Assembly (NCBI RefSeq): GCF_014196305.1
Contig: NZ_JACIDJ010000001.1
Location: 728,194-792,193, forward strand
DNA from: Roseococcus suduntuyensis
GTDB taxonomy: Bacteria > Pseudomonadota > Alphaproteobacteria > Acetobacterales > Acetobacteraceae
Reading direction: 5' to 3'
DNA length: 64,000 nucleotides
Below, piece after piece: positions 46,421 through 54,409 of this stretch. A program made the position numbers and the translations under genes. Below the pieces are notes generated by a model. It did not search any database and was not told where the DNA came from. It saw only the letters and a list, made by a program, of their open reading frames with translations. How positions within the stretch are numbered: position 1 is the first letter of the stretch; each line of letters starts with the position of its first letter.

Positions 46421-46508
46421 CGAAGTCGGGTCCTGGCGTTTGCTTGGCCTTAACATACCCAAGCGGCGGAGGATGGACCAGACGGAACCTCCCCCATATG
46501 GCTGCGGC

Positions 46509-47561
46509 ATGGGTCGTCTCCTCCTTCTGTTGTTCCTGGCGCTCGGCGCCTGCGTGCCGTCCGAACGGGTGCCGCCAGTCGTGGCCGGCCCGGCCATCGC
46601 GCCCTTCGAGGCCGGGCCGCTGCCCTGGGCGCCGCACCCGGCCTATCTGCTGGATGTCTCGCCGCCCCGGCCCCAACCCGCTGGCCCGCGCCCGGAGGCG
46701 GACCTCGTCATGGACGACGGCGCCCGCCTGCCGCTCCGCGCCTGGCGGCCCGAGGGACCGCCGCGCTTCGTGCTGCTGGCGCTGCACGGGCTGGGCGACC
46801 ATGGCGGCAACTTCCTGCTGGAAAGCGGTCCGCAACTCGCGGCCGGGGGTGCGCTGGTCTACGCCTATGACCAGCGCGGCTTCGGCTGGACCGCCACGCG
46901 GGGCCTCTGGGCGGGGCGGGACCGGATGGTGGCCGATGCCCGCGCCGCCGTCGCCCTGCTGCGCGAACGCCATCCGGGCCTGCCCTTCTTCCTGCTGGGC
47001 GAAAGCCTGGGCGGGGCGGTGGCGCTGCTGGCCCAGCCCGAGGGGATTTCGGGCCTGATCCTCTCCTCGCCCGCCATCTGGGGCGGCGACTACTTCCCCT
47101 GGTTCCTGCGACCGCCGCTGGCGGTGGGGGCGGCGCTGCTGGGTCCGCTCGCCTCGCCCGCCGTGGCCGGGGGCATCGCCGCCAGCGACAACGCGGCCGC
47201 GCTGCGCCGCTTCGCCAATGACCCGCTGACGCTGAGCCATATTCGGCTGGACATGCTGGAGGGGTTGGTCGCCCTCATGGACGACGCGGTGGCCGCCCTT
47301 CCCGGCTGCTGCCGCGCCACGCCCACCCTGTTCCTGATGGGCGGCAAGGACCGCGTGATCCCCACCGCCTCCGCCCGCCGCGCCCTGCGCGACGCCGCCG
47401 TGCCCCGCGTGGTCTTCTACCCCGAGGGCTGGCACCTGCTGCTGCGCGACGCGGTGCGCGAGGAGGTGGCGCGCGACCTCCTCGCCTTCATGGCCGCCCC
47501 CGCCACGCCGTTGCCAGCCGAGGCGGCGGGCAGGGCATGGTTGGAGGGTGCGCCGCGATAA
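46509..47561 (+). CDS. Alpha/beta hydrolase lipoprotein (monoacylglycerol-lipase-like)
   Basis: 350 residues. The ATG at 46509 gives MGRLLLLLFLALGACVPSER, a lipoprotein signal with lipobox L-A-L-G-A-C. An ATG at 46473 would add an unlikely 12-residue lead. The hydrolase domain has LLALHGLGDHGGN (oxyanion region), nucleophile Ser in FLLGESLGGAVAL, Asp in GGKDRVIPT and His in EGWHLLLRD. This makes it an envelope-anchored esterase or lipase of the S33/monoglyceride lipase group. Divergent from the zinc-finger gene. Confidence 0.85.
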   Translation: MGRLLLLLFLALGACVPSERVPPVVAGPAIAPFEAGPLPWAPHPAYLLDVSPPRPQPAGPRPEADLVMDDGARLPLRAWRPEGPPRFVLLALHGLGDHGGNFLLESGPQLAAGGALVYAYDQRGFGWTATRGLWAGRDRMVADARAAVALLRERHPGLPFFLLGESLGGAVALLAQPEGISGLILSSPAIWGGDYFPWFLRPPLAVGAALLGPLASPAVAGGIAASDNAAALRRFANDPLTLSHIRLDMLEGLVALMDDAVAALPGCCRATPTLFLMGGKDRVIPTASARRALRDAAVPRVVFYPEGWHLLLRDAVREEVARDLLAFMAAPATPLPAEAAGRAWLEGAPR

Positions 47562-47584
47562 GCCCGGCCGGACGCCAGCCGCGC

Positions 47585-48568
47585 TTACGAGTCGACGCGG
47601 ATATCCGCCCGCCGGATCACGTCGCCCCAGCGCTGGAATTCCTCCTGCTGGAAGCGGCTGAGCTCCTCCGGCGTGCCGCCGATGGGCTCGACACCGCTGT
47701 TGTTCAGCACGGCCAGCGTCGCCGGCTCGCGCAGCGCCTCGTTCAGGATGCGGTTCACGCGCGTGACGATGGGCTCCGGCATCCGGGCCGGGCCGAACAT
47801 GGCCCACCAGCCCTCGGCGGCGATGCCCGGGAAGCCGCCCTCCGCGAAGCTCGGCACCTGCGGCATCAGGTTGGAACGCTCCGTGCCCGTGATGCCGAGT
47901 GCCACCATCGTGCCCTGCTCCACATGGGAGCGCACGAATTGCGTGTGGTAGAACATGCCATCCAGCCGCCCGGAGACGAGGTCCGTCACCGCCTGGCCGC
48001 CATCGCGATAGGGCACGTGGTTCATCGGGATGCCGCTGAGGTTGGCCAGCAGCGCCTGGTTGAGATGCCCCGTGGTGCCCGTGCCCGCCGAGCCGATGTT
48101 CATCGTGCGCTGCCGCGCCAGCGCCAGGAAATCCGCGAGGTTCCGCACGCCGAGCGAAGGCGGCACCACCAGCAGGATCTTGGTCTTGGAATGCGCCAGG
48201 ATGGGCGTGAAGTCGCGCGCCGGGTCATAGGTCAGGCCCCGCATCAGGTGCGGGTTCACCGCATGCGTGCCGATCACGCCCAGCAGCAGCGTGTGCCCGT
48301 CGGGCGCGGCCTGCGCCACCGCGGCCGCGCCGATGGTGCCGCCCGCGCCGGCGCGGTTCTCGACCACGACCACATGCCCGTCCAGCCCGCGCGAGAGGTG
48401 CTGGCCGATCAGCCGGCCCACGATATCCGTGCTGGTGCCGGCCGCGAAGGGCACGATGAGGCGAATGGGACGCTGCGGCCAGGCGCCCTGCGCGCGGGCG
48501 GGTGACGCGATGACGGCGGGGGCGGCGAGCCCCGCGCCCAGCAGTGCGCGGCGGGTGGTGATGTTCAT
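47585..48568 (-). CDS. Tripartite tricarboxylate transporter substrate-binding protein (TctC/Bug family)
   Basis: 327 residues with a signal beginning MNITTRRALLGAGLAAPAVI; RR with a following hydrophobic run may be a Tat motif. Bug family hallmarks are 'WPQRPIRLIVPFAAGTSTDIVGR', then 'VVVENRAGAGGTIGAAAVAQAAPDGHTLL', and 'MPQVPSFAEGGFPGI' late. It binds a small carboxylate or similar solute. TctA/TctB membrane partners are absent here, as is common for Bug proteins. Last gene of the six-gene gloB operon, overlapping the deacetylase stop (ATGA). Confidence 0.93.
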   Translation of the reverse strand: MNITTRRALLGAGLAAPAVIASPARAQGAWPQRPIRLIVPFAAGTSTDIVGRLIGQHLSRGLDGHVVVVENRAGAGGTIGAAAVAQAAPDGHTLLLGVIGTHAVNPHLMRGLTYDPARDFTPILAHSKTKILLVVPPSLGVRNLADFLALARQRTMNIGSAGTGTTGHLNQALLANLSGIPMNHVPYRDGGQAVTDLVSGRLDGMFYHTQFVRSHVEQGTMVALGITGTERSNLMPQVPSFAEGGFPGIAAEGWWAMFGPARMPEPIVTRVNRILNEALREPATLAVLNNSGVEPIGGTPEELSRFQQEEFQRWGDVIRRADIRVDS

Positions 48569-49224
48569 GTGGCGTTTTCCTCCTGGCAGATTTTTGTGAG
48601 TTCGTAGCCCGGCGCGGGCCGGCCGGCCACCAGGGGTAGGCAGGCGGCAGGGAAGTCCGGGGTGAAGCGGGCGCCTTCGTCCGTCAGGGTGCCCAGCACC
48701 CGGTCGAGATGCGCCATGGCGTCGGGCAACAGGTCGTGCAGCACCATCAGTACGGGGGCCTGGGCTTGGCGCGCGGCGGCCAGGGCGCGGTCGGGCCAGC
48801 CCTCGGCATCATCCCAGTCGCGCGGAACGGCGTTCCACAGAACCACGGAATAGGCCTCGGTCGTCAGGTGGTTCAGGGCCGCGCGGTTGAGCAGATGCGG
48901 GCCGACCTGCCCCCCGCCGCCATTGGGGCGAAACAGGCGGTGGGCGTTCAGCCCATGCAGCAGCGCTTCGGCGCCCGTGATCTCCGCCACCGCCTCGGCG
49001 GCCGGGCGCCGGCCCAGCGGCACGCCATGGTGCAGGGTGTGGTTGCCGATGCGATGCCCCTCGGCCAGGGCGCGTTCCGCCAGCGCCCGGCGCGCCGGGT
49101 CATGCAGCTTGGTGCCGATGGGGAAGAAACTCGCCTGGATGCCGCGCCGCGCCAGCACCTCCAGCACCAGCGGCGTGGTGGTAGGTTCGGGGCCATTGTC
49201 GAAGGTGAGGCAGACGGGCTGCAT
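48565..49224 (-). CDS. Polysaccharide deacetylase (NodB-fold) family protein
   Basis: 219 residues. Motif 1 reads LTFDNGPEP, with Asn replacing the second, metal-binding Asp of the usual TFDDGP. Motif 2 is GNHTLHHG (His pair kept). Motif 3 is FRPNGGGG, a variant of RPPxG. A noncanonical metal site is therefore likely and activity on chitin-like sugars is doubtful. No signal peptide is seen, so it acts in the cytoplasm. It starts five bases after the methyltransferase stop and overlaps the Bug gene. Confidence 0.85.
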   Translation of the reverse strand: MQPVCLTFDNGPEPTTTPLVLEVLARRGIQASFFPIGTKLHDPARRALAERALAEGHRIGNHTLHHGVPLGRRPAAEAVAEITGAEALLHGLNAHRLFRPNGGGGQVGPHLLNRAALNHLTTEAYSVVLWNAVPRDWDDAEGWPDRALAAARQAQAPVLMVLHDLLPDAMAHLDRVLGTLTDEGARFTPDFPAACLPLVAGRPAPGYELTKICQEENAT

Positions 49225-49229
49225 CGGGG

Positions 49230-49832
49230 CTACCGCCGCCACACCCCCCGCACGACCTCGGCGAGGCCCTGGTGGCGGGGGCCCTCGTCGAGGTGGACGG
49301 CACCCTCGGTCAGTTCCAGGGTTTGCAGCGTGGCGAATTCGGCCTCCGCGATGGCGCGGCTCCAGAGCAGTTCCGGCAGTTTGGGCCCGCCGGAACGCCG
49401 CCCCTCCTGTGCGGGCGAGAAGCATTCCAGCACCAGCAGCCCGCCCGGCTTCAGCGCGCGCAGGCAGCCCTGGGCCGCCGCGTGACGGTCCGCCGGCGGA
49501 AGGTGCAGGTAGATCCAGGCGATGAGGTCGAAGCTGGCCTCGGGATATGCCCAGGCTGCGGCATCGCCCACGCGGGCATCCAGCGGCACGCCGCGCCGCG
49601 CGGCCAGGGCGCGGGCCTTCTCCACGCCCACGCCGGACCAGTCCAGGGTGGTGACATCGAGGCCTTGCTCCGCCAGGAAGACGCCATTGCGCCCCTCGCC
49701 ATCGCCCAGGCACAGCGCGGACATGCCCGGCCGCCAGCGCCAGGACTGCGCGCGCAGATAGTCATTCGGCGCCTCCCCGAACTGGAAGCCGCCGCCGCGG
49801 TAACGCTCGTCCCAGGCCAGCGAGGTGCTCAT
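49230..49832 (-). CDS. Class I SAM-dependent methyltransferase (TehB-like)
   Basis: 200 residues. The SAM site is ALCLGDGEGRNGVFLAEQG (motif I), the acidic end of strand 2 is TTLDWSG, then 'FDLIAWIYLHLPP' and LKPGGLLVLECFS. The layout resembles TehB/thiopurine-type methyltransferases that act on small thiols, metalloids or similar toxic compounds. Its neighbours GloB and GST give a detoxification setting. The start overlaps the cupin stop (ATGA). Confidence 0.88.
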   Translation of the reverse strand: MSTSLAWDERYRGGGFQFGEAPNDYLRAQSWRWRPGMSALCLGDGEGRNGVFLAEQGLDVTTLDWSGVGVEKARALAARRGVPLDARVGDAAAWAYPEASFDLIAWIYLHLPPADRHAAAQGCLRALKPGGLLVLECFSPAQEGRRSGGPKLPELLWSRAIAEAEFATLQTLELTEGAVHLDEGPRHQGLAEVVRGVWRR

Positions 49833-50290
49833 CGCCCGGAGGGTGCGCGCGGCGTGGGCCGCCAGTCGGGCGGCGCCATCTCGAAGCCCGCGAAGTCGAA
49901 GGCGGGGGAGACGGTGCAGCCCACCAGCGTCCAGCGCCCGAGCGAGGCGGCGCTCTGCCACACCCCGCGCGGCACCATCAGGAAGGGAAGCTGCCCCGCG
50001 CCCAGATCGGGGCCGAGATGGTGGGCGGAGGCGTCATGCCCATCCGGCGACATGGTCAGTACCAGCGGCCCGCCGCCATACCAGTGCCAGGCCTCGTCGG
50101 CGTCCACGCGGTGCCAATGGCTCACATCGCCGGGGCCCAGCAGGTAGTAGATGGCCGTGCTGGCGCCGCGGCTGCCATCTTCCGGCCGGTCGCGCCAGAT
50201 CTCGCGGTAGTAGCCCCCCTCGGGATGCGGCTGCATGCCGAGGGCGGTGACGATCTCGCGGGCGTCCAGCGCGGGGTCGGCCAGGTTCAT
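49829..50290 (-). CDS. DUF985 cupin family protein
   Basis: 153 residues of a single cupin domain. 'MQPHPEGGYYREIWRD' and YYLLGPGDVSHWHRVDADEAWHW carry the conserved histidines, and VPRGVWQSAASLG lies near the end. This is the DUF985 (cupin_5) family, with no settled function. The start shares one base with the GST stop, and its stop overlaps the methyltransferase, so all are likely on one message. Confidence 0.88.
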   Translation of the reverse strand: MNLADPALDAREIVTALGMQPHPEGGYYREIWRDRPEDGSRGASTAIYYLLGPGDVSHWHRVDADEAWHWYGGGPLVLTMSPDGHDASAHHLGPDLGAGQLPFLMVPRGVWQSAASLGRWTLVGCTVSPAFDFAGFEMAPPDWRPTPRAPSGR

Positions 50291-50877
50291 CAGCCGGGCT
50301 TCGTCTCGGCGAAGATGGGGTTCTGCATCTGCGCCTCGTAGCAGGCTTCCAGCTTCGGGTGGCCCGGGCGCCAGGGCTCATGCGCGTAGCGGAAATCCAG
50401 ATAGCCCAGCGCGCACACCACGCCGACCTTGCCGATGTCGAGCGGCCCCGAAAGGTCCATGCCCTCCAGCGCGTCCACCGCCCGCGTCATGGCGGCCTTG
50501 AAGCGCGCATCGGCGGCCTGGCGGCCCTCATCCTGCGGCAGCATGGAGGCGCCGCGGCGCGGCACGGCGGCGTCCAGGATGCCATCGGCCAGCACGGCGA
50601 TGGCCAGCGCCTGCCAGCGCGCGGGGCCGGGCGCGGGGAACAGCTTGGCGCCCGTGCCGATGTGGTCGAGATACTCGCAGATCACGGGACTGTCGTTCAG
50701 GGCCAGCCCGTCATCGGTGACGAAGGAGGGCACCTTGCACAGCGGGTTGTCCGCCAGCAGCGAGGCCGGGTTCTGCGCCGGGTTGGCGGGGACGTGCTCC
50801 ATGCTCAGGCCATGGTGCTTCGCCACCGCGACGCATTTGCGGACATAGGGGCTGGTGCCCGAAAAGTGCAATTTCAT
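50290..50877 (-). CDS. Glutathione S-transferase
   Basis: 195 residues. The N-terminal thioredoxin fold begins MKLHFSGTSPYVRKCVAVAK, with the SPYVRK active-site serine region, 'NPLCKVPSFV' (cis-Pro) and LNDSPVICEYLD (glutathione gamma-glutamyl contact). The C-terminal helical domain follows. GGAAA lies seven bases before the ATG at 50877. It lies between gloB and the cupin gene, consistent with glutathione-dependent detoxification. Confidence 0.92.
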   Translation of the reverse strand: MKLHFSGTSPYVRKCVAVAKHHGLSMEHVPANPAQNPASLLADNPLCKVPSFVTDDGLALNDSPVICEYLDHIGTGAKLFPAPGPARWQALAIAVLADGILDAAVPRRGASMLPQDEGRQAADARFKAAMTRAVDALEGMDLSGPLDIGKVGVVCALGYLDFRYAHEPWRPGHPKLEACYEAQMQNPIFAETKPG

Positions 50878-50896
50878 GAAGACGTTTCCTGTTGCT

Positions 50897-51625
50897 TCAC
50901 CGGAAATTGTCCTTCGCCGCGCGCCGGGCCGCAAGCTCCGCCACGTCACCCGCGCGCAGGAACGGGTTGAAGGCGTGTTCCTGGGCGATGGTGGTGGGCA
51001 CGGTGGGCTGGCCCGCCTCGCGCAGCGCCTTCGCCTTCGCGGCGAAGTCCTGCAGGGCCTTGTTGTTCGGCTCCACGCTCAGCGCGAACTTGATGTTGGA
51101 CAGGGTGTATTCATGCCCGCAGCAGACCAGCGTCTCGCCCGGCAGGGCGCCCAGCGCCTGCAACGCGCTATGCATGTCGGCCGGCGTGCCCTCCAGCAGG
51201 CGGCCGCAGCCGGCGGCGAACATCGTGTCGCCCGACAGCACGGCCGGCCCGTCCGGGAAATGCCAGGCGATGGCGCCCAGCGTGTGGCCGGGGCTGTCCA
51301 GGATATGTGCTTTCGCCTCGCCCAGGGCGAAGCTGTCGCCCGGCTTCAGCGCCACATCCAGCTTCGGCAGCCGGTGCGCGTCGGCGGCCGCGCCCGCCAC
51401 CTTCGCGCCGAAGCGCGCCTGCACCTCCGGAATGCCGGCCACATGGTCGCCGTGGTGGTGGGTGATCAGCAGCCAATCCAGCCGCCCGCCCTCCTTTTCC
51501 ACGAAGGCGATGACGGGCGCGGCCTCGGCGGCATCGGCCACGGCGGTCATGCCGGTGGCCTCGTCACGCAGGAACCAGGCGTAGTTGTCGTCGAGAATGG
51601 CGATGGGCTTCACGGTCAAAGCCAT
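50897..51625 (-). CDS. gloB: Hydroxyacylglutathione hydrolase (glyoxalase II)
   Basis: 242-residue metallo-beta-lactamase-fold enzyme that splits S-lactoylglutathione to lactate and glutathione. The metal motif is LITHHHGDHVAGI (THxHxDH), followed by 'DSPGHTLGAIAWHF', LSGDTMFAAGCGR and VCCGHEYTLSNIKFA, all typical of GloB. GGAGG lies five bases before the ATG. First gene of the minus operon gloB-GST-DUF985-methyltransferase-deacetylase-Bug, and divergent from a methyltransferase gene, an arrangement I recall from other alphaproteobacteria. Confidence 0.95.
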   Translation of the reverse strand: MALTVKPIAILDDNYAWFLRDEATGMTAVADAAEAAPVIAFVEKEGGRLDWLLITHHHGDHVAGIPEVQARFGAKVAGAAADAHRLPKLDVALKPGDSFALGEAKAHILDSPGHTLGAIAWHFPDGPAVLSGDTMFAAGCGRLLEGTPADMHSALQALGALPGETLVCCGHEYTLSNIKFALSVEPNNKALQDFAAKAKALREAGQPTVPTTIAQEHAFNPFLRAGDVAELAARRAAKDNFR

Positions 51626-51667
51626 GGCGGCCTCCCTCTGGCGGTGTGGCCGCCCTATATCCCCTGC

Positions 51668-52411
51668 ATGAGTGGCGAGGTCCATGGTCTGCCCGAATTC
51701 TACGCCAGCCCCCCGGGCCAGGTGGCGATACGGCTGATCCGCATGCGGCTTTCCGCCCTCTGGCCAGACTGCACGGGGCTGGACGTGCTGGGGCTGGGCT
51801 GGGCGGCGCCCTATATGGGAATCTGGGCCGGGCAGCGCGGCCGGCGCATCAGCCTGGTGCCCGCCTGCTTCACCCCGGTGCATGGCACGGCCCTGACCGA
51901 CGACCATGACCTGCCCCTGCCCGACCGCAGCCTGGACCGCATCCTGCTGATCCATGGGCTGGAAGCGAGCGAGCATGTGCGCCCGCTGCTGCGCGAGTGC
52001 TGGCGGGTGTTGCGGGATGATGGGCGCCTTCTGGTGGTGGCCCCCAACCGGCTGGGCCCCTGGGCGTTGTTCGACCACACGCCCTTCGGCCAGGGCCGCC
52101 CCTATTCGCGCGGGCAGCTCAGCCGGCTTCTGGAGTCCCGCATGTTCCACGTGCTGCGCCGCGAGGAAGCCCTCTTCGTCCCGCCCTTCCCCTGGCGCTT
52201 CGCGCTGCGCGGCGCGCGGCTGTGGGAGAGCGTGGGCCGCGTCGCGGCGCGGCGCCTGGCGGGTGTCTCCCTGGTCGAAGCCGAGAAGGACATGTTCGCG
52301 GCATTGCCCGCCGGTGCCGTCTCGCTGGGCCGGCGCGTGGTGCAGCCCGTTCCGGCGCGCTACGCCGTCGAGCCGCCCGCCTCCGACGACAGCTCCAGCG
52401 CGCGGGCATAG
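51668..52411 (+). CDS. Class I SAM-dependent methyltransferase (Methyltransf_11 type)
   Basis: 247 residues. The start is MSGEVHGLPEFYASPPGQVA, the SAM motif 'GLDVLGLGWAAPYMGIWAG' is degenerate compared with the usual GxGxG, then LPLPDRSLDRILLIHGLE and WRVLRDDGRLLVVAPNRLG. This protein is commonly found divergent from gloB in alphaproteobacteria. Its substrate is not established. The last 52 bases overlap the convergent rsmI gene. Confidence 0.82.
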   Translation: MSGEVHGLPEFYASPPGQVAIRLIRMRLSALWPDCTGLDVLGLGWAAPYMGIWAGQRGRRISLVPACFTPVHGTALTDDHDLPLPDRSLDRILLIHGLEASEHVRPLLRECWRVLRDDGRLLVVAPNRLGPWALFDHTPFGQGRPYSRGQLSRLLESRMFHVLRREEALFVPPFPWRFALRGARLWESVGRVAARRLAGVSLVEAEKDMFAALPAGAVSLGRRVVQPVPARYAVEPPASDDSSSARA

Positions 52412-53253
52412 ACGCGCTTGCGGGGCAGACCAGTGGCGGCGGCCACCGCGGCGGCGGCGTCGCGCACCGACATCCGTGCCATGGCATCGCGCAGCGTGGC
52501 ATCCAGCGTTTCGGCGGCCGTCTCGGCCGGCGGGGGGGCTGGGCCGACGCAGAGCACCACCTCGCCCCGCGCCTCATGGGTGGCGTAGTGGGCGGCGAGT
52601 TCGCCCAGCGTGCCGCGCCGAACCTCCTCGAAGCGCTTGGTGAGTTCGCGGGCCAGCGCGGCCGGGCGGTCGGCGCCCAGCCCCTCGGCCAAAGCCGCCA
52701 GGGCCTCGGCCGCACGGTGTGGCGCCTCGTAGAAGATGAGCGTGGCGGACAGCCCTGCCGCCTCCAGCGCCGCCATCCGCGCGATCTCGGCCGCGCGGGC
52801 GGCCGCCTTGGGGGGCAGGAAACCGTGGAACAGGAAGGGATGCGGCGGCAGGCCGGAGAGCGTCAGCGCCATCAGCGCCGCATTCGGCCCCGGGATGGCC
52901 GTGACCGGCACGCCCGCCGCGATGGCGGCCCGCGCGAGCCTGTAGCCGGGGTCGCTGACCAGCGGCGTGCCGGCATCGCTCACCAGCGCCAGCGCCTCGC
53001 CCGCCTGCATCCGCGCGACCAGGCGGGGGGCCATCTCGGCCTCATTGTGGTCGTGCAGCGCGATCATTGTCGCGGAAATGCTATGCCGGGCCAGCAGCCT
53101 GGACGTTACCCTGGTATCCTCGCACAAGACGGCGGCCGCCTGTTCCAGGGCCGCCCGCGCGCGGGGTGGGAAATCATCCAGGTTGCCGATCGGGGTGGCG
53201 ACGAGTGTCAATCCACCGGAAGGGGGGGAGTTCAATGAGGTTTCGTATTCCAT
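52360..53253 (-). CDS. rsmI: 16S rRNA (cytidine1402-2'-O)-methyltransferase
   Basis: 297 residues. Uses SAM to methylate the ribose of C1402 in 16S rRNA. The tetrapyrrole-methylase fold is seen in TLVATPIGNLDDFPPRA, LCEDTRVTSRLL, ALVSDAGTPLVSDPG and IPGPNAALMAL, then FLFHGFLPPK and FYEAPHR. The ATG at 53253 lies inside the divergent LppC-like gene (19-base overlap). A non-ATG start shortly downstream cannot be excluded. The 3' end overlaps the methyltransferase gene by 52 bases. Confidence 0.95.
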   Translation of the reverse strand: MEYETSLNSPPSGGLTLVATPIGNLDDFPPRARAALEQAAAVLCEDTRVTSRLLARHSISATMIALHDHNEAEMAPRLVARMQAGEALALVSDAGTPLVSDPGYRLARAAIAAGVPVTAIPGPNAALMALTLSGLPPHPFLFHGFLPPKAAARAAEIARMAALEAAGLSATLIFYEAPHRAAEALAALAEGLGADRPAALARELTKRFEEVRRGTLGELAAHYATHEARGEVVLCVGPAPPPAETAAETLDATLRDAMARMSVRDAAAAVAAATGLPRKRVYARALELSSEAGGSTA

Positions 53254-54362
53254 GGCAGGCGGCCCTCGCGGCCCTCTTCCTTCCGCTGATCGGCTGCGCC
53301 CCGCAAGCCCAGATGTCCGGTCCCGGGCCTTTCGCGGCCCCCGCCACCCCCTACGCCATGCCCCAGGCGGCGCCCGAGCCGGTGCGCCGCGTCGGCCTTT
53401 TGTTGCCGCTGACCGGCGGCAATGCGGCCCTGGGCCAGGCCATGCTGAACGCCGGGCAGCTGGCGCTGTTCGACCAGGGCGACCGGCGCATCGAGATTCT
53501 CCCGCGCGACACCCGCAGCACCGCTTCCGGCGCGGCCGAGGCGGCGCGCGACGTCGAGAGCCAGGGCGCGCTGGCCATCGCCGGCCCGCTGACGCTGGGC
53601 GAGACGGCGGCCGTGGCGCGTGCCGCGCGCGTGCCCGTCTTCGCCTTCACCTCGGACGAGGCCCAGGCCGGCGGGCAGGTCTGGGTGCTGGGCATCACGC
53701 CCACCCAGCAGGTCCGCCGCGTGATGAGCGCCGCCAACGAGCAGGGCGCCCAGCGCTTCGGCCTGTTGGCGCCCAATGACGCCTTCGGCCAGCGCCTCGC
53801 CACCGCCATGCGGGAGGCCGCGCGCCAGGCCGGCTGGCCCGCGCCCGTCATCCAGCTGGTGCCCCAGCGCAGCTCGGAATTCGCGGCCCAGGCAGAGGCG
53901 CTGCGCGCGGCGGATGTGCAAGCGGTGCTGGTGGCCTTCGCCGGCGCCGGTGCCCGCACCGCCGCGCAAGCCCTGGCCGAGGGCGGCAGCCGCCCCCTGA
54001 TCCTGGGCACCATCCTCTGGGCGGCCGAGCCCAATCTGGGCGATGAACCCGCCCTGGCCGGGGCGCTCTTCCCCGGGTCGGACCCCTCGGGCCGCAACCG
54101 CTTCGACCAGCAGTTCGAGGCCGCCTTCGAGGCCCGCGCCTCGCGCCTCGCCGGCCCCGCCTATGACGCGGTGGCGCTGGCGGCCCGCACGGCGCGGGAG
54201 GGCGCGCCGCCCGTCGGCAGCGCCTTCCTGGGTGCGGATGGGCCCATCCAGCTCGATGCCGGGGGGGTGACGCGCCGTGGGCTCGCGGTCTTCGCGCTGC
54301 AGCCGGGCGGGACGCCGCGCCTGGTCTCCCCCGCGCCCGTGCCGGGCGGCGCCGGAAGCTGA
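53235..54362 (+). CDS. LppC/LpoA-like lipoprotein with periplasmic-binding-protein fold
   Basis: 375 residues. The signal with lipobox MRFRIPWQAALAALFLPLIG-Cys marks an outer-membrane lipoprotein. The mature domain is a type 1 periplasmic-binding fold ('RRVGLLLPLTGGNAALGQ', 'AIAGPLTLGETAAVARAA', 'RFGLLAPNDAFGQRLA'). In many alphaproteobacteria such a protein sits beside rsmI with yraN and gshB. The rsmI neighbour is present here but divergent and overlapping, and yraN/gshB are absent. A penicillin-binding-protein activator role is by family only. GGGGGAG lies four bases before the ATG. Confidence 0.85.
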   Translation: MRFRIPWQAALAALFLPLIGCAPQAQMSGPGPFAAPATPYAMPQAAPEPVRRVGLLLPLTGGNAALGQAMLNAGQLALFDQGDRRIEILPRDTRSTASGAAEAARDVESQGALAIAGPLTLGETAAVARAARVPVFAFTSDEAQAGGQVWVLGITPTQQVRRVMSAANEQGAQRFGLLAPNDAFGQRLATAMREAARQAGWPAPVIQLVPQRSSEFAAQAEALRAADVQAVLVAFAGAGARTAAQALAEGGSRPLILGTILWAAEPNLGDEPALAGALFPGSDPSGRNRFDQQFEAAFEARASRLAGPAYDAVALAARTAREGAPPVGSAFLGADGPIQLDAGGVTRRGLAVFALQPGGTPRLVSPAPVPGGAGS

Positions 54363-54409
54363 CGCCCGCCCGCCTCCTGGCGGCGACGCTGCTGACCGGG
54401 GCGGCGCCG

